Positions 24,580 to 33,523 of a DNA stretch of 64,000 bases are shown here, piece after piece. The position numbers and the translations under genes are program-made. Under the pieces are notes generated by a model. It was not told the DNA's origin, made no database searches, and was given only the letters and a program-made list of their open reading frames with translations. Where the stretch lies: contig JAHZLQ010000053.1 in assembly GCA_022599775.1 (NCBI GenBank), positions 1 to 64,000 of the forward strand. The letters are read 5' to 3'. Within the stretch, counting starts at the first letter, position 1. Each line of letters begins with the position of its first letter. Source of the stretch: Gammaproteobacteria bacterium. GTDB taxonomy: Bacteria; Pseudomonadota; Gammaproteobacteria; Nevskiales; Nevskiaceae.

Positions 24580-25827
24580 CTACAAACCGTCGAGCAGTCC
24601 GATCAAACGACGCAGCGCGCCACGGTTGGCGGCAATGGCGGCGCGCCCGTCGGCACCCATGCGATGCCGACGCTCGGCGTCACCGAACAGTCCGATCAGT
24701 TCGGGGCCGAGCTTGGCCGCGTACGGCACTTCTACGGCAGCACCGAGCGACAGCAACAGCTCCCGCGACGGCAGGAAGTTGTGCATCTGCGGCCCGAACA
24801 GCACGGGCTTGCCGATCGCGGCCGGTTCGAGAATGTTGTGGCCGCCGATGGCGGCGAAGCTGCCGCCGACGAAGACGACATCGCTGGCCGCGAGATAGGT
24901 GAACATTTCGCCCATGCTGTCGCCGAGCAGAACCTCGGTGTCCGCATCGGCATTGTTCCACTGCCGGCGCGCGCCACGCAGACGCGAACGGTCGATCAGG
25001 CCCCACACCGTATCGAATCGTTGCGGGTGCCGCGGCACCAGAATCAGCACGGCATCGGGGAAGTGCTTGCGCAGTTCGCGATGCGCGTCGAGCGCAGCCA
25101 CTTCCTCGCCCTCGTGCGTGCTCGCGGCGATCCAGACCGGCCGTGCCGCGCCGAAGCGCTCGCGCAGTTCGGCACCGGCTTCGACTTGGTCGGCCGGAAT
25201 CGTGAGGTCGAACTTGATGTTGCCCATGACCTCCACACGCGGTGCCCCCAGGCTCTTGAAGCGCATCGCATCATGTTCGGACTGCGCGGCGATCAGGGCG
25301 CAGTTCTGCAGCGTCTCGGCGGCAAAGCCGCGCACGCGCGAGTAGCCACGAAACGATCGCGGTGACAGGCGCGCGTTCGCCACCAGCAAGGGTACGTCGC
25401 GGTTTCGCGCCGCACGGAACAGGTTGGGCCACAGCTCGGTTTCCATGATCACGATGCGACGTGGTGCGATCCGCCGCATGGCGCGCCGCACCGAGCCCGG
25501 CAGATCGTAGGGAAAGTAGCTGTGCCGCACCGCGTCGCCCAGGGATTCGCGCACGCGCGCGCTACCGGTGGGCGTGGTGGTCGTGACCCAGACACGGCCC
25601 GGTCCGTACTGATCCACCAGTTCGCGAATCATCGGCATCGCCGCCAGCGACTCACCCACGGACACGGCATGCACCCAGACTTCCGTAGGCTCGGCGGCCG
25701 GCACCACCAGACCGAAGCGCTCGCCCCAACGCCACCAGTAGTCGCGCAGCCGCAGTCCACGCACGGCCAGGCGCAGCAAGGCCAGCGGCGTCAACAGATA
25801 CAGCAGCACGGTATACAGGAGGCGCAT
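24580..25827 (-). CDS. waaA: 3-deoxy-D-manno-octulosonic acid transferase
   Basis: A 415-residue glycosyltransferase that adds Kdo from CMP-Kdo to lipid IV-A at the inner face of the inner membrane. The N-terminal hydrophobic segment (LLYTVLLYLLTPLALLRL) anchors it. VWVHAVSVGESLAAMPMI and GSARVRESLG mark the acceptor domain, and SFAAIGGHNILEPAAIGKPVLFGP is the signature of the C-terminal nucleotide-sugar domain. I start at the ATG at 25827, where the anchor begins directly. It is divergent from the epimerase gene at 25914 and belongs to an LPS block. Confidence 0.93.
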   Translation of the reverse strand: MRLLYTVLLYLLTPLALLRLAVRGLRLRDYWWRWGERFGLVVPAAEPTEVWVHAVSVGESLAAMPMIRELVDQYGPGRVWVTTTTPTGSARVRESLGDAVRHSYFPYDLPGSVRRAMRRIAPRRIVIMETELWPNLFRAARNRDVPLLVANARLSPRSFRGYSRVRGFAAETLQNCALIAAQSEHDAMRFKSLGAPRVEVMGNIKFDLTIPADQVEAGAELRERFGAARPVWIAASTHEGEEVAALDAHRELRKHFPDAVLILVPRHPQRFDTVWGLIDRSRLRGARRQWNNADADTEVLLGDSMGEMFTYLAASDVVFVGGSFAAIGGHNILEPAAIGKPVLFGPQMHNFLPSRELLLSLGAAVEVPYAAKLGPELIGLFGDAERRHRMGADGRAAIAANRGALRRLIGLLDGL

Positions 25828-25913
25828 CGCGGCGCAGCATGGCGGCCGCACGGCGCTGGTGCAAGCAGCGATAAACTACGCGCCCGTGAACGTCACCACC
25901 GCGATCCTCCCCT

Positions 25914-26930
25914 ATGCGCGACGGCAAAATCCTGGTCACCGGCGCCGCCGGATTCATCGGCTATCACTACTGCCGCTCGCTGCTGGCGGACGGCTACGGC
26001 GTCGTCGGCATCGACAACTTCAATGGCTACTACGATCCGGCGCTGAAACACGCGCGGCTGGCCCAGCTAGCCGGTAGTCCCGGCTTTGCGTTCCACACCG
26101 TGGACCTCGCCGATCGCGAGGCGATGGAAGCCCTGTTCGCGGCCAGCCGTTTCAGCATCGTCGTCCATCTGGCGGCGCAGGCCGGCGTGCGCTATTCGAT
26201 CAGCAATCCCCACGCCTATGTGCAGAGCAATCTCAACGGTTTCCTGCACATCCTCGAAGGCTGCCGCGCGCAACAAGTGCAGCATCTGGTCTACGCGTCT
26301 TCATCCTCCGTCTATGGCGCCAATGAACGTCTGCCGTTCTCGGTGAACGACAACGTGGACCATCCGATCTCGCTGTACGCGGCCACCAAGAAGTCCAACG
26401 AGCTGATGGCGCATACCTATGCGCATCTTTATGGCATCCCCACCACCGGTCTGCGCTTCTTCACGGTGTACGGCCCTTGGGGCCGGCCGGACATGGCCTA
26501 CTTCAAGTTCACCAAGGCGGTGCTCGAAGGACAGCCGATCGAGGTCTACAACCACGGCGACATGCGCCGCGACTTCACCTATATCGACGACATCGTCGAC
26601 GGCATGCGCGGCATCATGGAACGCATCGCACACGCGAACGACGCCTGGAATCCGGCCGCCCCGGACGCCGGCTCCAGCCGTGCGCCCTACCGGCTCTACA
26701 ACATCGGCAACCACCGTCCCGAAGCGCTGATGGATTTCATTGCCGTGATCGAGCGCGCCACCGGCTGCAGCGCCAACATGACACTGCTGCCGATGCAGCC
26801 CGGCGACGTGCGCCAGACCTATGCCGACATCGACGATCTGCGACGCGACATCGGTTTCGTTCCCAAGACTTCGATCGACGAGGGCATTCCACGTTTCGTG
26901 GCGTGGTATCGCGACTACTACGGCGTCTGA
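25914..26930 (+). CDS. NAD-dependent epimerase, UDP-glucuronate 4-epimerase type
   Basis: A 338-residue extended SDR. KILVTGAAGFIGYHYCRSL is the NAD site. ASSSSVYGANERLPFS carries the Ser, and LYAATKKSNELMAHTY the Tyr-x3-Lys. VYGPWGRPDMAYFKFTKAVLEG and RRDFTYIDDIVDGM are typical of the CapI-like UDP-glucuronate 4-epimerase group, which supplies UDP-galacturonate for surface polysaccharides. UDP-glucose epimerase is less likely given the GRPDMA motif. It overlaps nothing and is followed 3 bases later by lpxL. Confidence 0.85.
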   Translation: MRDGKILVTGAAGFIGYHYCRSLLADGYGVVGIDNFNGYYDPALKHARLAQLAGSPGFAFHTVDLADREAMEALFAASRFSIVVHLAAQAGVRYSISNPHAYVQSNLNGFLHILEGCRAQQVQHLVYASSSSVYGANERLPFSVNDNVDHPISLYAATKKSNELMAHTYAHLYGIPTTGLRFFTVYGPWGRPDMAYFKFTKAVLEGQPIEVYNHGDMRRDFTYIDDIVDGMRGIMERIAHANDAWNPAAPDAGSSRAPYRLYNIGNHRPEALMDFIAVIERATGCSANMTLLPMQPGDVRQTYADIDDLRRDIGFVPKTSIDEGIPRFVAWYRDYYGV

Positions 26931-26933
26931 GGG

Positions 26934-27848
26934 GTGTTCAGACCCGACTTCAAGCTCGCGCTGCTGCACCCGCGCTTCTGGCCGACCTGGCTCGGACTGG
27001 GCGCGGCGCGTGGACTGAGCCTGCTGCCGATCGACTGGCAGTTGGCGCTGGGCGGCTTCATCGGCCGCAGCCTGGGCCGGGTGATGAAGTCACGGCGCCA
27101 CATCGTCCGCACCAATCTGCGGCTGTGTTTCCCGACACGCTCGGCCGAAGAGATCGAACAACTCTGCGACGAACACTTCGCCGCGATCGGCGCCGGCGGC
27201 TTCGAAGCCTGCATGGCCTGGTGGGTGTCCGACCGGCGGCTGGCGCCGCGCGGCGAGGTGCGAGGCATCGAACATCTACGCGCGGCACAGGCCCGCGGTC
27301 AGGGGGTGCTGCTGCTCACCGGGCACTTCACCACACTGGAAATCGCGGCGCGCTACCTGTGCCTCGCCGGCGTGCCGTTTCATGCCATGTATCGTCCGTA
27401 CAACAACGCGGTGCTGGACTTCTACATGCATCGCTGGCGCGAACAGCGTTCCGGCCTGCCGGCCTTGCCGCGCGACGAGCTACGCACCCTGGTCAAGGCG
27501 CTGCGCCGCGGCCAGTCGATCTGGTACGCACCGGACCAGACTCTGGATCGGCGCATCTCGGTGTTCGCGCCGTTCTTCGGCATACCGGCGTCCACGATCA
27601 CCGCCACCGCGCGGCTGGCGCAGATGGGTCGCGCCGCGGTCGTGCCGTTTTTCTGCGCGCGCGAAAACGGACGCTACATCGTCACGATCCGCCCCGCGCT
27701 CGAGGACTTTCCGAGCGACGATGAGCTGGCGGACGCGACCGCCATCAATCGGGTGATCGAAGACGGTATTCGCGACGCCTTGCCCCAGTACTTCTGGATT
27801 CATCGCCGCTTCAAGCATCGGCCCGAGGGCGAAGCCAGCCTTTACTGA
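26934..27848 (+). CDS. lpxL: Lipid A lauroyl/myristoyl acyltransferase family
   Basis: A 304-residue member of the LpxL/LpxM (HtrB/MsbB) family. It uses acyl-ACP to add a secondary chain to Kdo2-lipid IV-A at the inner membrane. The catalytic HX4E motif is in LLTGHFTTLEIAARYL. GQSIWYAPDQTLDRRISVFAPFFG matches the conserved DQ region. The N-terminus (LHPRFWPTWLGLGAARGL) is the usual membrane-associated start. The GTG start at 26934 lies 3 bases after the epimerase stop. LpxL rather than LpxM is assumed from context with waaA. Confidence 0.88.
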   Translation: MFRPDFKLALLHPRFWPTWLGLGAARGLSLLPIDWQLALGGFIGRSLGRVMKSRRHIVRTNLRLCFPTRSAEEIEQLCDEHFAAIGAGGFEACMAWWVSDRRLAPRGEVRGIEHLRAAQARGQGVLLLTGHFTTLEIAARYLCLAGVPFHAMYRPYNNAVLDFYMHRWREQRSGLPALPRDELRTLVKALRRGQSIWYAPDQTLDRRISVFAPFFGIPASTITATARLAQMGRAAVVPFFCARENGRYIVTIRPALEDFPSDDELADATAINRVIEDGIRDALPQYFWIHRRFKHRPEGEASLY

Positions 27849-27863
27849 AAGGCTTTTGAGGTT

Positions 27864-27952
27864 CGCGCAAAGACGCAAAGGCGCCAAGAAGAAGAGAAAG
27901 CAAAACCGTTTTGATTTGAAAGCCGTTCTTCGCGCCTTCGCGTCTTTGCGCG
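27864..27952. repeat. Long inverted repeat between convergent genes
   Basis: The 21-base arms (27864-27884 and 27932-27952) are complementary at 20 of 21 positions. Each arm contains CGCAAAGACGCAAAGGCGC or its complement, with a 47-base AT-richer middle. It lies between the ends of lpxL (plus) and the GT4 gene (minus). It could act as a two-way terminator. The CGCAAAGACGCAAAGGCGC-type word is a dispersed repeat in many proteobacterial genomes, so a mobile REP-like element is also possible. Confidence 0.65.
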
Positions 27953-27963
27953 AGCCCGAGGCT

Positions 27964-29055
27964 TTATATTCCGACCGCCGCGAGCACCGCCCGATACGCC
28001 GCCAGCGTGCCCTCGGCCATCGTCGCGATCGAGAACTCGGTATCGGCAAGACGCCGGCCGGCTTGCGCGTAACGCTGGCGCAGCGCTGCATCGTCGAGCA
28101 GCAAAGCCAGCGCCGCGCGCAAGGGTTCGACCTCGCCCGGCGGCACCAAAATCCCGTTGACACCGTCATGCACGGCCTCGGGCATGCCGCCGGCACGGCA
28201 GGCGATGACCGGCACACCGGCCGCGGCCGCCTGCAGCAGAGTGACGCCCAAGCCTTCCATCAGTGCTGGATGCGCCAACAGGTCGAAGTGGCCCATCCAG
28301 CGCGACAGGTCCTTGTGGAAGCCAACGAAGCGAACCACCTCGGCCAATCCCAGTTCACGCGTCGCCGTCTCCAGCGCGTCGCGACGCGGTCCCTGCCCGA
28401 AACACAGCACGCGCAGATTCGGATGGCGCGCCAGCAGCGGCGGCAGCGCCTGCAACAGAACGTGATGACCCTTGCGCGTGATCAATTGCGCGACCACGCC
28501 GATGGTGAGCACCGCATCGTTCAAATCGAAGCTGCGCAGGAATTCTTCGCGGGGCGCCGGCTCGCGCCACGGTGCCGGATCGACGCTGGATCGCACCACT
28601 TCGATCGCCTGGCTCACGCCGCTGGCACGCAGCGCGTCGCGCACGCCGTCGGAGATCGCCAGCACGCTGTCGAACAGGGGGTATTTGAAACGCACCGACA
28701 GCCAGGGTTCCGGGTTGTCCACACGCCGCGACAATATGGCCGGAACTTTCGCACGGCGTGCGGCGAGCCCGCCGAGCACGTCGGCGCCGCGCCGGCTGTG
28801 GATGTGCACGAGGTCCGGCTGCACCTGCTGCAGCACGCGGCGGAAGCGGCCGATGAACGGCAGGTCCAGGTCGCCGCCCATCGGTGTTTCGTGGACCGGC
28901 AGGCCCATCGCCGAAACCGCCTCGCCAATCGGTGCGCCGGGCACGCAAACCAGATGACTGTCCACCGCATCGCGCGGCAGCGCCGACAACAGATAGGCCA
29001 CCTGCTGCGCGCCGCCGTAGAGGTGCCGCCCGGTTTCCAGATGCACGAGCTTCAT
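27964..29055 (-). CDS. Family 4 glycosyltransferase
   Basis: A 363-residue GT-B glycosyltransferase. ETGRHLYGGAQQVAYLL is the acceptor-domain start, and LVHIHSRRGADVLGGLAAR follows. IGVVAQLITRKGHHVLLQAL opens the donor domain, and HPALMEGLGVTLLQAAAAG is the E-x7-E region, with Gln in place of the second Glu. The start at 29055 overlaps the upstream GT9 gene as ATGA, so the two are coupled. It likely extends the LPS core or another surface glycan; the sugar is unknown. Confidence 0.85.
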   Translation of the reverse strand: MKLVHLETGRHLYGGAQQVAYLLSALPRDAVDSHLVCVPGAPIGEAVSAMGLPVHETPMGGDLDLPFIGRFRRVLQQVQPDLVHIHSRRGADVLGGLAARRAKVPAILSRRVDNPEPWLSVRFKYPLFDSVLAISDGVRDALRASGVSQAIEVVRSSVDPAPWREPAPREEFLRSFDLNDAVLTIGVVAQLITRKGHHVLLQALPPLLARHPNLRVLCFGQGPRRDALETATRELGLAEVVRFVGFHKDLSRWMGHFDLLAHPALMEGLGVTLLQAAAAGVPVIACRAGGMPEAVHDGVNGILVPPGEVEPLRAALALLLDDAALRQRYAQAGRRLADTEFSIATMAEGTLAAYRAVLAAVGI

Positions 29056-30098
29056 GCGATACGCCCTTCGATCAGATCCCGCGCGGCCTCGAAGGCCCGC
29101 ATCGGCGTGAGATCGCGCATGCAGGTGTAGGCGCCGCCACAGGTCGGCCGGCGCTTGCACGGCGAGCAATGGCGCTCGTCGTAGAGCACGCGCATCGGCC
29201 CGGACCCGCCCTCGCGATACGGCACGGTCGAACCGAACAGCGGCACCGTGGGAATGCCCAAGGCCACGCCCATGTGCGTCAGGCCGGTATCCACGCCGAT
29301 CAGCACACGGGCGCCCGCGATGGTCTGCGCAGCTTCGATCAGCGAAGTGTCGCCGGCCAGACTGCGTGTGCCGGCCGGACACTGTTCGAGCAGGCGCTGC
29401 GCATGCTCGCGATCACCGGGACCACCGAGGATCACGCTGTCCAGGCCCAGATTGTTCTTGAGCAGGGCCGCGAGTTGCGGCCAGTAGTCGTCGAACCAAT
29501 GCTTCTGCAGCCGCGTCGTGAACGGACACAACACCGCCACGTCCTGCGGCAGCTCGCGCTGTGGTGGTGGCAGCCGCAGACTTGGTGGTGGCGCGAAGCG
29601 GCCGGTGAGGCGCTCCGCCAGATCGCGATACTCGGAGCTGATCAGACGGACTTGGCCCGCTTTGGGAATTCGCCTGTGCAGCAGAAAGCCGCCAGGCTCC
29701 CGGGAATCGAAACCGAAGCGTCGGGGCGCCCCTGACAGGCGACACAGCACGCGGCTCTTGAGCAGCCCCTGCGCCTCGATCGCAATGTCGTAATCCGCGC
29801 CACGAAGCTCGCGGCGCAATGCGCGCAGACGCATGCACCAGGTCCAGGGATTGCGCGACTTCGGCGGGTCCCAGGCGTGCACCTGATCGATGTCCGGATC
29901 TGCCCGCAACCAAGCCGCCAGTTCGCGTCGCGCCAGCCAGCCGATCTGCGCTTTCGGATAGGCCGCGCGCAGAGCGCGCAGCAGCGATGTGGTGAAGACC
30001 AGGTCGCCGATGCTGCTGAGCCGCACGATCAGGATGCGCGGCACAAAACCGTCTGAGGCGGCGGGCAAAAGGGGCGCCGCGGGGGCTGCTGAACTCAT
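29052..30098 (-). CDS. Family 9 glycosyltransferase (heptosyltransferase-like)
   Basis: A 348-residue ADP-heptose:LPS heptosyltransferase-family protein. RILIVRLSSIGDLVFTTSLLRAL is the characteristic N-terminus. GGPGDREHAQRLLEQCP and GVDTGLTHMGVALGIPTVPLFGST form the donor site. A Cys-rich tail (CSPCKRRPTCGGAYTCM) follows, as in several family members. I start at 30098, since 21 extra upstream codons are unlike the family. It acts at the cytoplasmic face on the LPS core, with the coupled GT4 gene downstream. Whether it is WaaC-, WaaF- or WaaQ-like cannot be told. Confidence 0.87.
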   Translation of the reverse strand: MSSAAPAAPLLPAASDGFVPRILIVRLSSIGDLVFTTSLLRALRAAYPKAQIGWLARRELAAWLRADPDIDQVHAWDPPKSRNPWTWCMRLRALRRELRGADYDIAIEAQGLLKSRVLCRLSGAPRRFGFDSREPGGFLLHRRIPKAGQVRLISSEYRDLAERLTGRFAPPPSLRLPPPQRELPQDVAVLCPFTTRLQKHWFDDYWPQLAALLKNNLGLDSVILGGPGDREHAQRLLEQCPAGTRSLAGDTSLIEAAQTIAGARVLIGVDTGLTHMGVALGIPTVPLFGSTVPYREGGSGPMRVLYDERHCSPCKRRPTCGGAYTCMRDLTPMRAFEAARDLIEGRIA

Positions 30099-30240
30099 GC
30101 GTGGGCGCTTGAAGGGTCGGGACGGCGGACGGTCATGGACAGACGACGCGCGGAGCGCCACGGGGGGCTACGTCGCTGCCTGCGATGCTTTATATTACCG
30201 TCGATTTCAAAATCTCCTTACCAATCTGAGGGATTCCTGC

Positions 30241-31215
30241 GTGAAACGGATTTTCCGGGTCGCCGCTGCGGTGACGATCTTCGCAATTGCGGGCAGCGCG
30301 CTCGGCGCCGCCGCGCTCGATCAGGCTCAGTCCCTGATCAACAGCGGACAGTACCAACAGGCACTGACCGTCCTCGACTCGCACCTCAAGCAGGTGCCCC
30401 AGGACGCCGAGGCGCGGTTCACGCGTGCGCTGGTGCTGGTCAAGCTCGGCCGCGAAGACGATGCGCTCAAGGCGTTCTCCGATCTGACGCGCGACTATCC
30501 GCAGCTGCCTGAGCCGTACAACAATCTTGCCGTGCTGTACGCCCAACGCGGCGACTACGAGAAGTCGCGGGATGCGTTGGAAGCAGCACTGGCCACGCAC
30601 CCCAGCTACGCCACCGCGCACGAGAATCTCGGCGACATCTACGCCGCGCTGGCCTCGGCGGCCTACAACCGCGCGCTGATGCTGGACCAGGACAATGGCG
30701 TGGTCCGTCAGAAGCTGCGGCTGCTCGAACAGATGAACACCTTGCCTGGCGAAGCCGCGCCAGCGGTGTCGGTCGCACCCACTGCCCCGACAACGGCACC
30801 GGCGCCGACGATCCAGACGCCAGCGGCGACCACCCCGAGCGCGCCGCCGGCCTCGGCAACGAGCCTGACGCCGGAAATCGCCGAAGCGATCTCGCAGGCG
30901 ATCTATGACTGGTCTTCGGCCTGGTCGGACCAGAATGTGGCGGCCTACCTCGCCAGCTACGATCCTGGCTTCGATCCGGGTGACGGTCAGACCCGCGCGC
31001 AATGGGAATCCCAGCGCCGGGCGCGAGTCGGAGCTCCGGGCAAGGTCGAAGTCCGCGTCATCAACCCCCAGATCGATCTGCTGAGTGCCGATCGCGCACA
31101 GGTCCGCTTCATCCAGACCTACGAGTCGGATACCTACTCGGATCAGGTCACCAAGCTGCTTGAGCTTCGGCAGAGCGGCGGCCAATGGCGCATCACGCGC
31201 GAAATGGTGCTTTGA
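30241..31215 (+). CDS. Periplasmic TPR protein with Cds6-like C-terminal domain
   Basis: A 324-residue protein with a signal peptide (VKRIFRVAAAVTIFAIAGSALGAAA). Three to four TPR units follow (ALDQAQSLINSGQYQQALTV, AEARFTRALVLVKLGREDDAL, PEPYNNLAVLYAQRGDYEKS), then an Ala/Pro/Thr-rich linker (about residues 175-210). The C-terminal NTF2-like domain (IYDWSSAWSDQNVAAYLASY to GGQWRITREMVL) recurs in the L,D-transpeptidase downstream. The GTG at 30241 opens directly into the signal peptide; the longer frame upstream overlaps the divergent GT9 gene. A role in envelope or peptidoglycan assembly is inferred from the pairing. Confidence 0.82.
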   Translation: MKRIFRVAAAVTIFAIAGSALGAAALDQAQSLINSGQYQQALTVLDSHLKQVPQDAEARFTRALVLVKLGREDDALKAFSDLTRDYPQLPEPYNNLAVLYAQRGDYEKSRDALEAALATHPSYATAHENLGDIYAALASAAYNRALMLDQDNGVVRQKLRLLEQMNTLPGEAAPAVSVAPTAPTTAPAPTIQTPAATTPSAPPASATSLTPEIAEAISQAIYDWSSAWSDQNVAAYLASYDPGFDPGDGQTRAQWESQRRARVGAPGKVEVRVINPQIDLLSADRAQVRFIQTYESDTYSDQVTKLLELRQSGGQWRITREMVL

Positions 31216-31274
31216 GGCGGGCTTGCCGCAATCTCTTGCATCGCCCAGGAAAAGAACGCGGTCCGGCGCTCCGG

Positions 31275-32453
31275 ATGCGCACTGACAAGCGTGTCGGCCG
31301 GCGGCTGATTGCGGGCCTGATCGCCTCGGCCATCTGCGCCGGCACCGCCACGGCTTCCGCCCTGCTCGACCATCCCGAGCAGCGTCTGCGCGAGGCCGTG
31401 GACGCGATGCACGCCGGCCGTATCGACCAGGCTCTGCGCGATCTCGACCAGCTGGTCCACGACGAACCCAATTTCCGTCTCGCGCAGCTGCTCTACAGCC
31501 AGATGCTGGCGACCAGAGCCGGTGCGGTGAACAGCTCCTTCAGCAGCGGTGACGCGCCGGTCGACGCGCTGATCGAAGAAGCGCGCTTGCGGCTCAACAC
31601 CAGCGAGCCACCGCCGGGCAGTGTGCCGGCCTCGATCCTGAGTCTGTCACCACGTCACCAGCACGCTTTGCTGGCGGACCTGCCGCGCGCGCGGCTGTAT
31701 CTGCTCGAGAACCGCAACGGCAGCCCGCAGGTGCTGGCTGACTTCTATGTCGCGATGGGCAAGGATGGCTACGGCAAACAGGTGATGGGCGACAACCGCA
31801 CGCCGGTTGGGGTTTACCGCATCATCAACTGGCTGGCCGGCTCCGGTCTGCCCGATCTCTACGGCGCCGGCGCCTTTCCGACGAACTATCCGAATGTCTG
31901 GGACCGTTCGCTCGGCAAGACCGGTTACGGCATCTGGCTGCACGGCGTGCCGGACGACACCTATACGCGCGCGCCACGCTCCAGTGAGGGCTGCGTCACC
32001 GTCGCCAATGCGGACCTGCTGGCCTTGCGCAGCTACATTCAGCCCGGCGAGACACCGATCATCCTCAGCGACGGCACGAGCTGGCTGCCGGCTGCCGAGG
32101 CCGCTGCACGGCGCGCCACCTTCCTCGCGCGAATCGAAAGCTGGCGCGCCGCCTGGTCCGCCAAGGACACCGAGGGCTATCTCGGCTTTTATTCCAAGAC
32201 CTTCACCGTGGACAACATGGACCTGAAGGCCTTTTCGCAATACAAGCGCCGCGTCAACGGCGCCAAGCGCTACATCGACGTGACGCTCCAGAATCTGGAC
32301 GTGTACCTGTATCCGGGCGAAGACAATCTGGTACTCGCCGAGTTCGACCAGGACTACAAGAGCGACAGCTTCGCCACCCAATCGCACAAGCAGCAGTACT
32401 GGCGTTTGGAAAGCGACGGACAGTGGCGCATCGTCCGTGAGGAAAGCGACTAG
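31275..32453 (+). CDS. L,D-transpeptidase (YkuD fold, YafK-like) with Cds6-like domain
   Basis: A 392-residue exported protein with a signal peptide after MRTDKRVGRR. The L,D-transpeptidase domain (about residues 135-275) starts at RLYLLENRNGSPQVLADFYV and includes GDNRTPVGVYRI. It ends with the catalytic IWLHGVPDD and SSEGCVTVANAD (His, Ser-x-Gly-Cys). The last 110 residues (IESWRAAWSAKDTEGYLGFY to DGQWRIVREES) form the domain shared with the preceding gene. It would cross-link or trim peptidoglycan tetrapeptides. It starts 59 bases after the TPR gene, in the same operon. Confidence 0.88.
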   Translation: MRTDKRVGRRLIAGLIASAICAGTATASALLDHPEQRLREAVDAMHAGRIDQALRDLDQLVHDEPNFRLAQLLYSQMLATRAGAVNSSFSSGDAPVDALIEEARLRLNTSEPPPGSVPASILSLSPRHQHALLADLPRARLYLLENRNGSPQVLADFYVAMGKDGYGKQVMGDNRTPVGVYRIINWLAGSGLPDLYGAGAFPTNYPNVWDRSLGKTGYGIWLHGVPDDTYTRAPRSSEGCVTVANADLLALRSYIQPGETPIILSDGTSWLPAAEAAARRATFLARIESWRAAWSAKDTEGYLGFYSKTFTVDNMDLKAFSQYKRRVNGAKRYIDVTLQNLDVYLYPGEDNLVLAEFDQDYKSDSFATQSHKQQYWRLESDGQWRIVREESD

Positions 32454-32506
32454 GGTCTGTTGACAGGGTCCGACATCCGAAAAAACGGGTCGCCCGGAAC
32501 CTTGCT

Positions 32507-32539
32507 CCCGGATTCCGCTGCGCTTCATCCGGGCTACGG
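32507..32539. repeat. REP-like palindromic repeat
   Basis: CCCGGAT and ATCCGGG pair across a 13-base loop (TCCGCTGCGCTTC) and are followed by CTACGG. The word GATTCCGCTGCGCTTCATCC is a known dispersed repeat type in gammaproteobacteria. Only one copy is seen in this window. It lies between the convergent L,D-transpeptidase and M14 peptidase genes and may also help end transcription. Confidence 0.6.
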
Positions 32540-32584
32540 CTTGTTTCGAACCCTGCGTGTTGCGGCACCAGTCGCAGCGCTTTC

Positions 32585-33520
32585 CTAACGGGCCTGGGCG
32601 GTTCGCGGCTGCCAACTCCAGTCATCAAGCCCCAACAGCGCCGGGGGCGCTTCACGGGCTTCGACGTTGCCGTCCAGCCACTCGTTCAGATCGGCCCACA
32701 TACGCTGCACCTGCTGACCGCTGGGCATGATGCCGGCATGCGGCAGTTCCGGGGTCAGCACCGGAATGCCCAGGGTCACGCCCGCGAAATTGCCGAGCGA
32801 ACCGGGATAGACGCCAAGATGCTTGAGGCGAAGATAACCAAGGCGATCCGGCGGTGGCGGCGGGCCGTCGAAGTCGAGCACGCCGAGCGGCGCATGAACG
32901 GAGACGATCACGTCCGGCACGAATGCCCGGATTTCAGCCGCCAGCCAGGCGCTTTCAGGCTCCGACAAGGCGGCCTTGCCGGGATAGCGCCGGGGGTCGC
33001 GGAAGGTCTTCTCGCGCCAGTATGGCAGCGCGCGTTCCTCCCAGCGCTCGCTCGGGAAATTACGGTTCAGGTCGACACCGTTGGCGTTCATTCGGGTGGC
33101 CGGGCGGTTGAGCAGGCCATCCGGATTCAGCGAAGGAATCACGCGCCAGTCGTAGCGCTGGAAGCGATCGTGCTTGAGCAGTTCGATCCAGCGGAACAGG
33201 ATGCTGACGGCCGAGTATTCGTCGCCGTGAATGCCGCCGAACAGCAGGATGCGCGGCGCGCGCGCGCCTTCGGCTAGCGCCGCCGTCGGCGGAAAATCAC
33301 GAACCAGAATCGGACGGCCCTCAACGCTACCGCTGTCGGCCATGCGAAAGTCGGCACCGAGGCAGTCGCTCAAGGCAACGCTGCCGAGGCGCTGCGACAG
33401 GGCCTCGCAGGCCTGCTCGACGGTCGCCAGCGGCAGCGGCAACAGTGCCGCCGGTGCCGCCGCGGCGAGCCGCGGCACCAGGCAGGCGCCCGCCACGGCG
33501 GCGAGCAGAAGTCCCTTCAC
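32585..33520 (-). CDS. M14-family zinc carboxypeptidase (MpaA-like)
   Basis: A 311-residue exported peptidase with a signal peptide (LLLAAVAGACLVPRLAAA). The zinc ligands are in GGIHGDEYSAV (His and Glu) and VIVSVHAPLG (third His). The substrate Arg/Asn pair is in MNANGVDLNRNFPS. This pattern fits murein-tripeptide amidase (MpaA-type) enzymes that cleave gamma-glutamyl-diaminopimelate bonds in peptidoglycan peptides. The signal peptide suggests a periplasmic location, unlike cytoplasmic E. coli MpaA. The catalytic Glu should lie in the C-terminal part and is not assigned with certainty. Confidence 0.78.
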   Translation of the reverse strand: MKGLLLAAVAGACLVPRLAAAAPAALLPLPLATVEQACEALSQRLGSVALSDCLGADFRMADSGSVEGRPILVRDFPPTAALAEGARAPRILLFGGIHGDEYSAVSILFRWIELLKHDRFQRYDWRVIPSLNPDGLLNRPATRMNANGVDLNRNFPSERWEERALPYWREKTFRDPRRYPGKAALSEPESAWLAAEIRAFVPDVIVSVHAPLGVLDFDGPPPPPDRLGYLRLKHLGVYPGSLGNFAGVTLGIPVLTPELPHAGIMPSGQQVQRMWADLNEWLDGNVEAREAPPALLGLDDWSWQPRTAQAR

Positions 33521-33523
33521 AGA

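Noticed and set aside
24343..25365. Long plus-strand ORF opposite waaA
   Set aside because: Composition is a shadow of waaA codons; the waaA frame has full family motifs.
26477..27724. 415-codon plus-strand ORF overlapping the epimerase and lpxL
   Set aside because: Arg/Ala/Gly-rich frame-shifted shadow of two well-supported genes.
27856..29130. 424-codon plus-strand ORF opposite the GT4 gene
   Set aside because: Starts inside the inverted repeat and mirrors glycosyltransferase codons; no domain.
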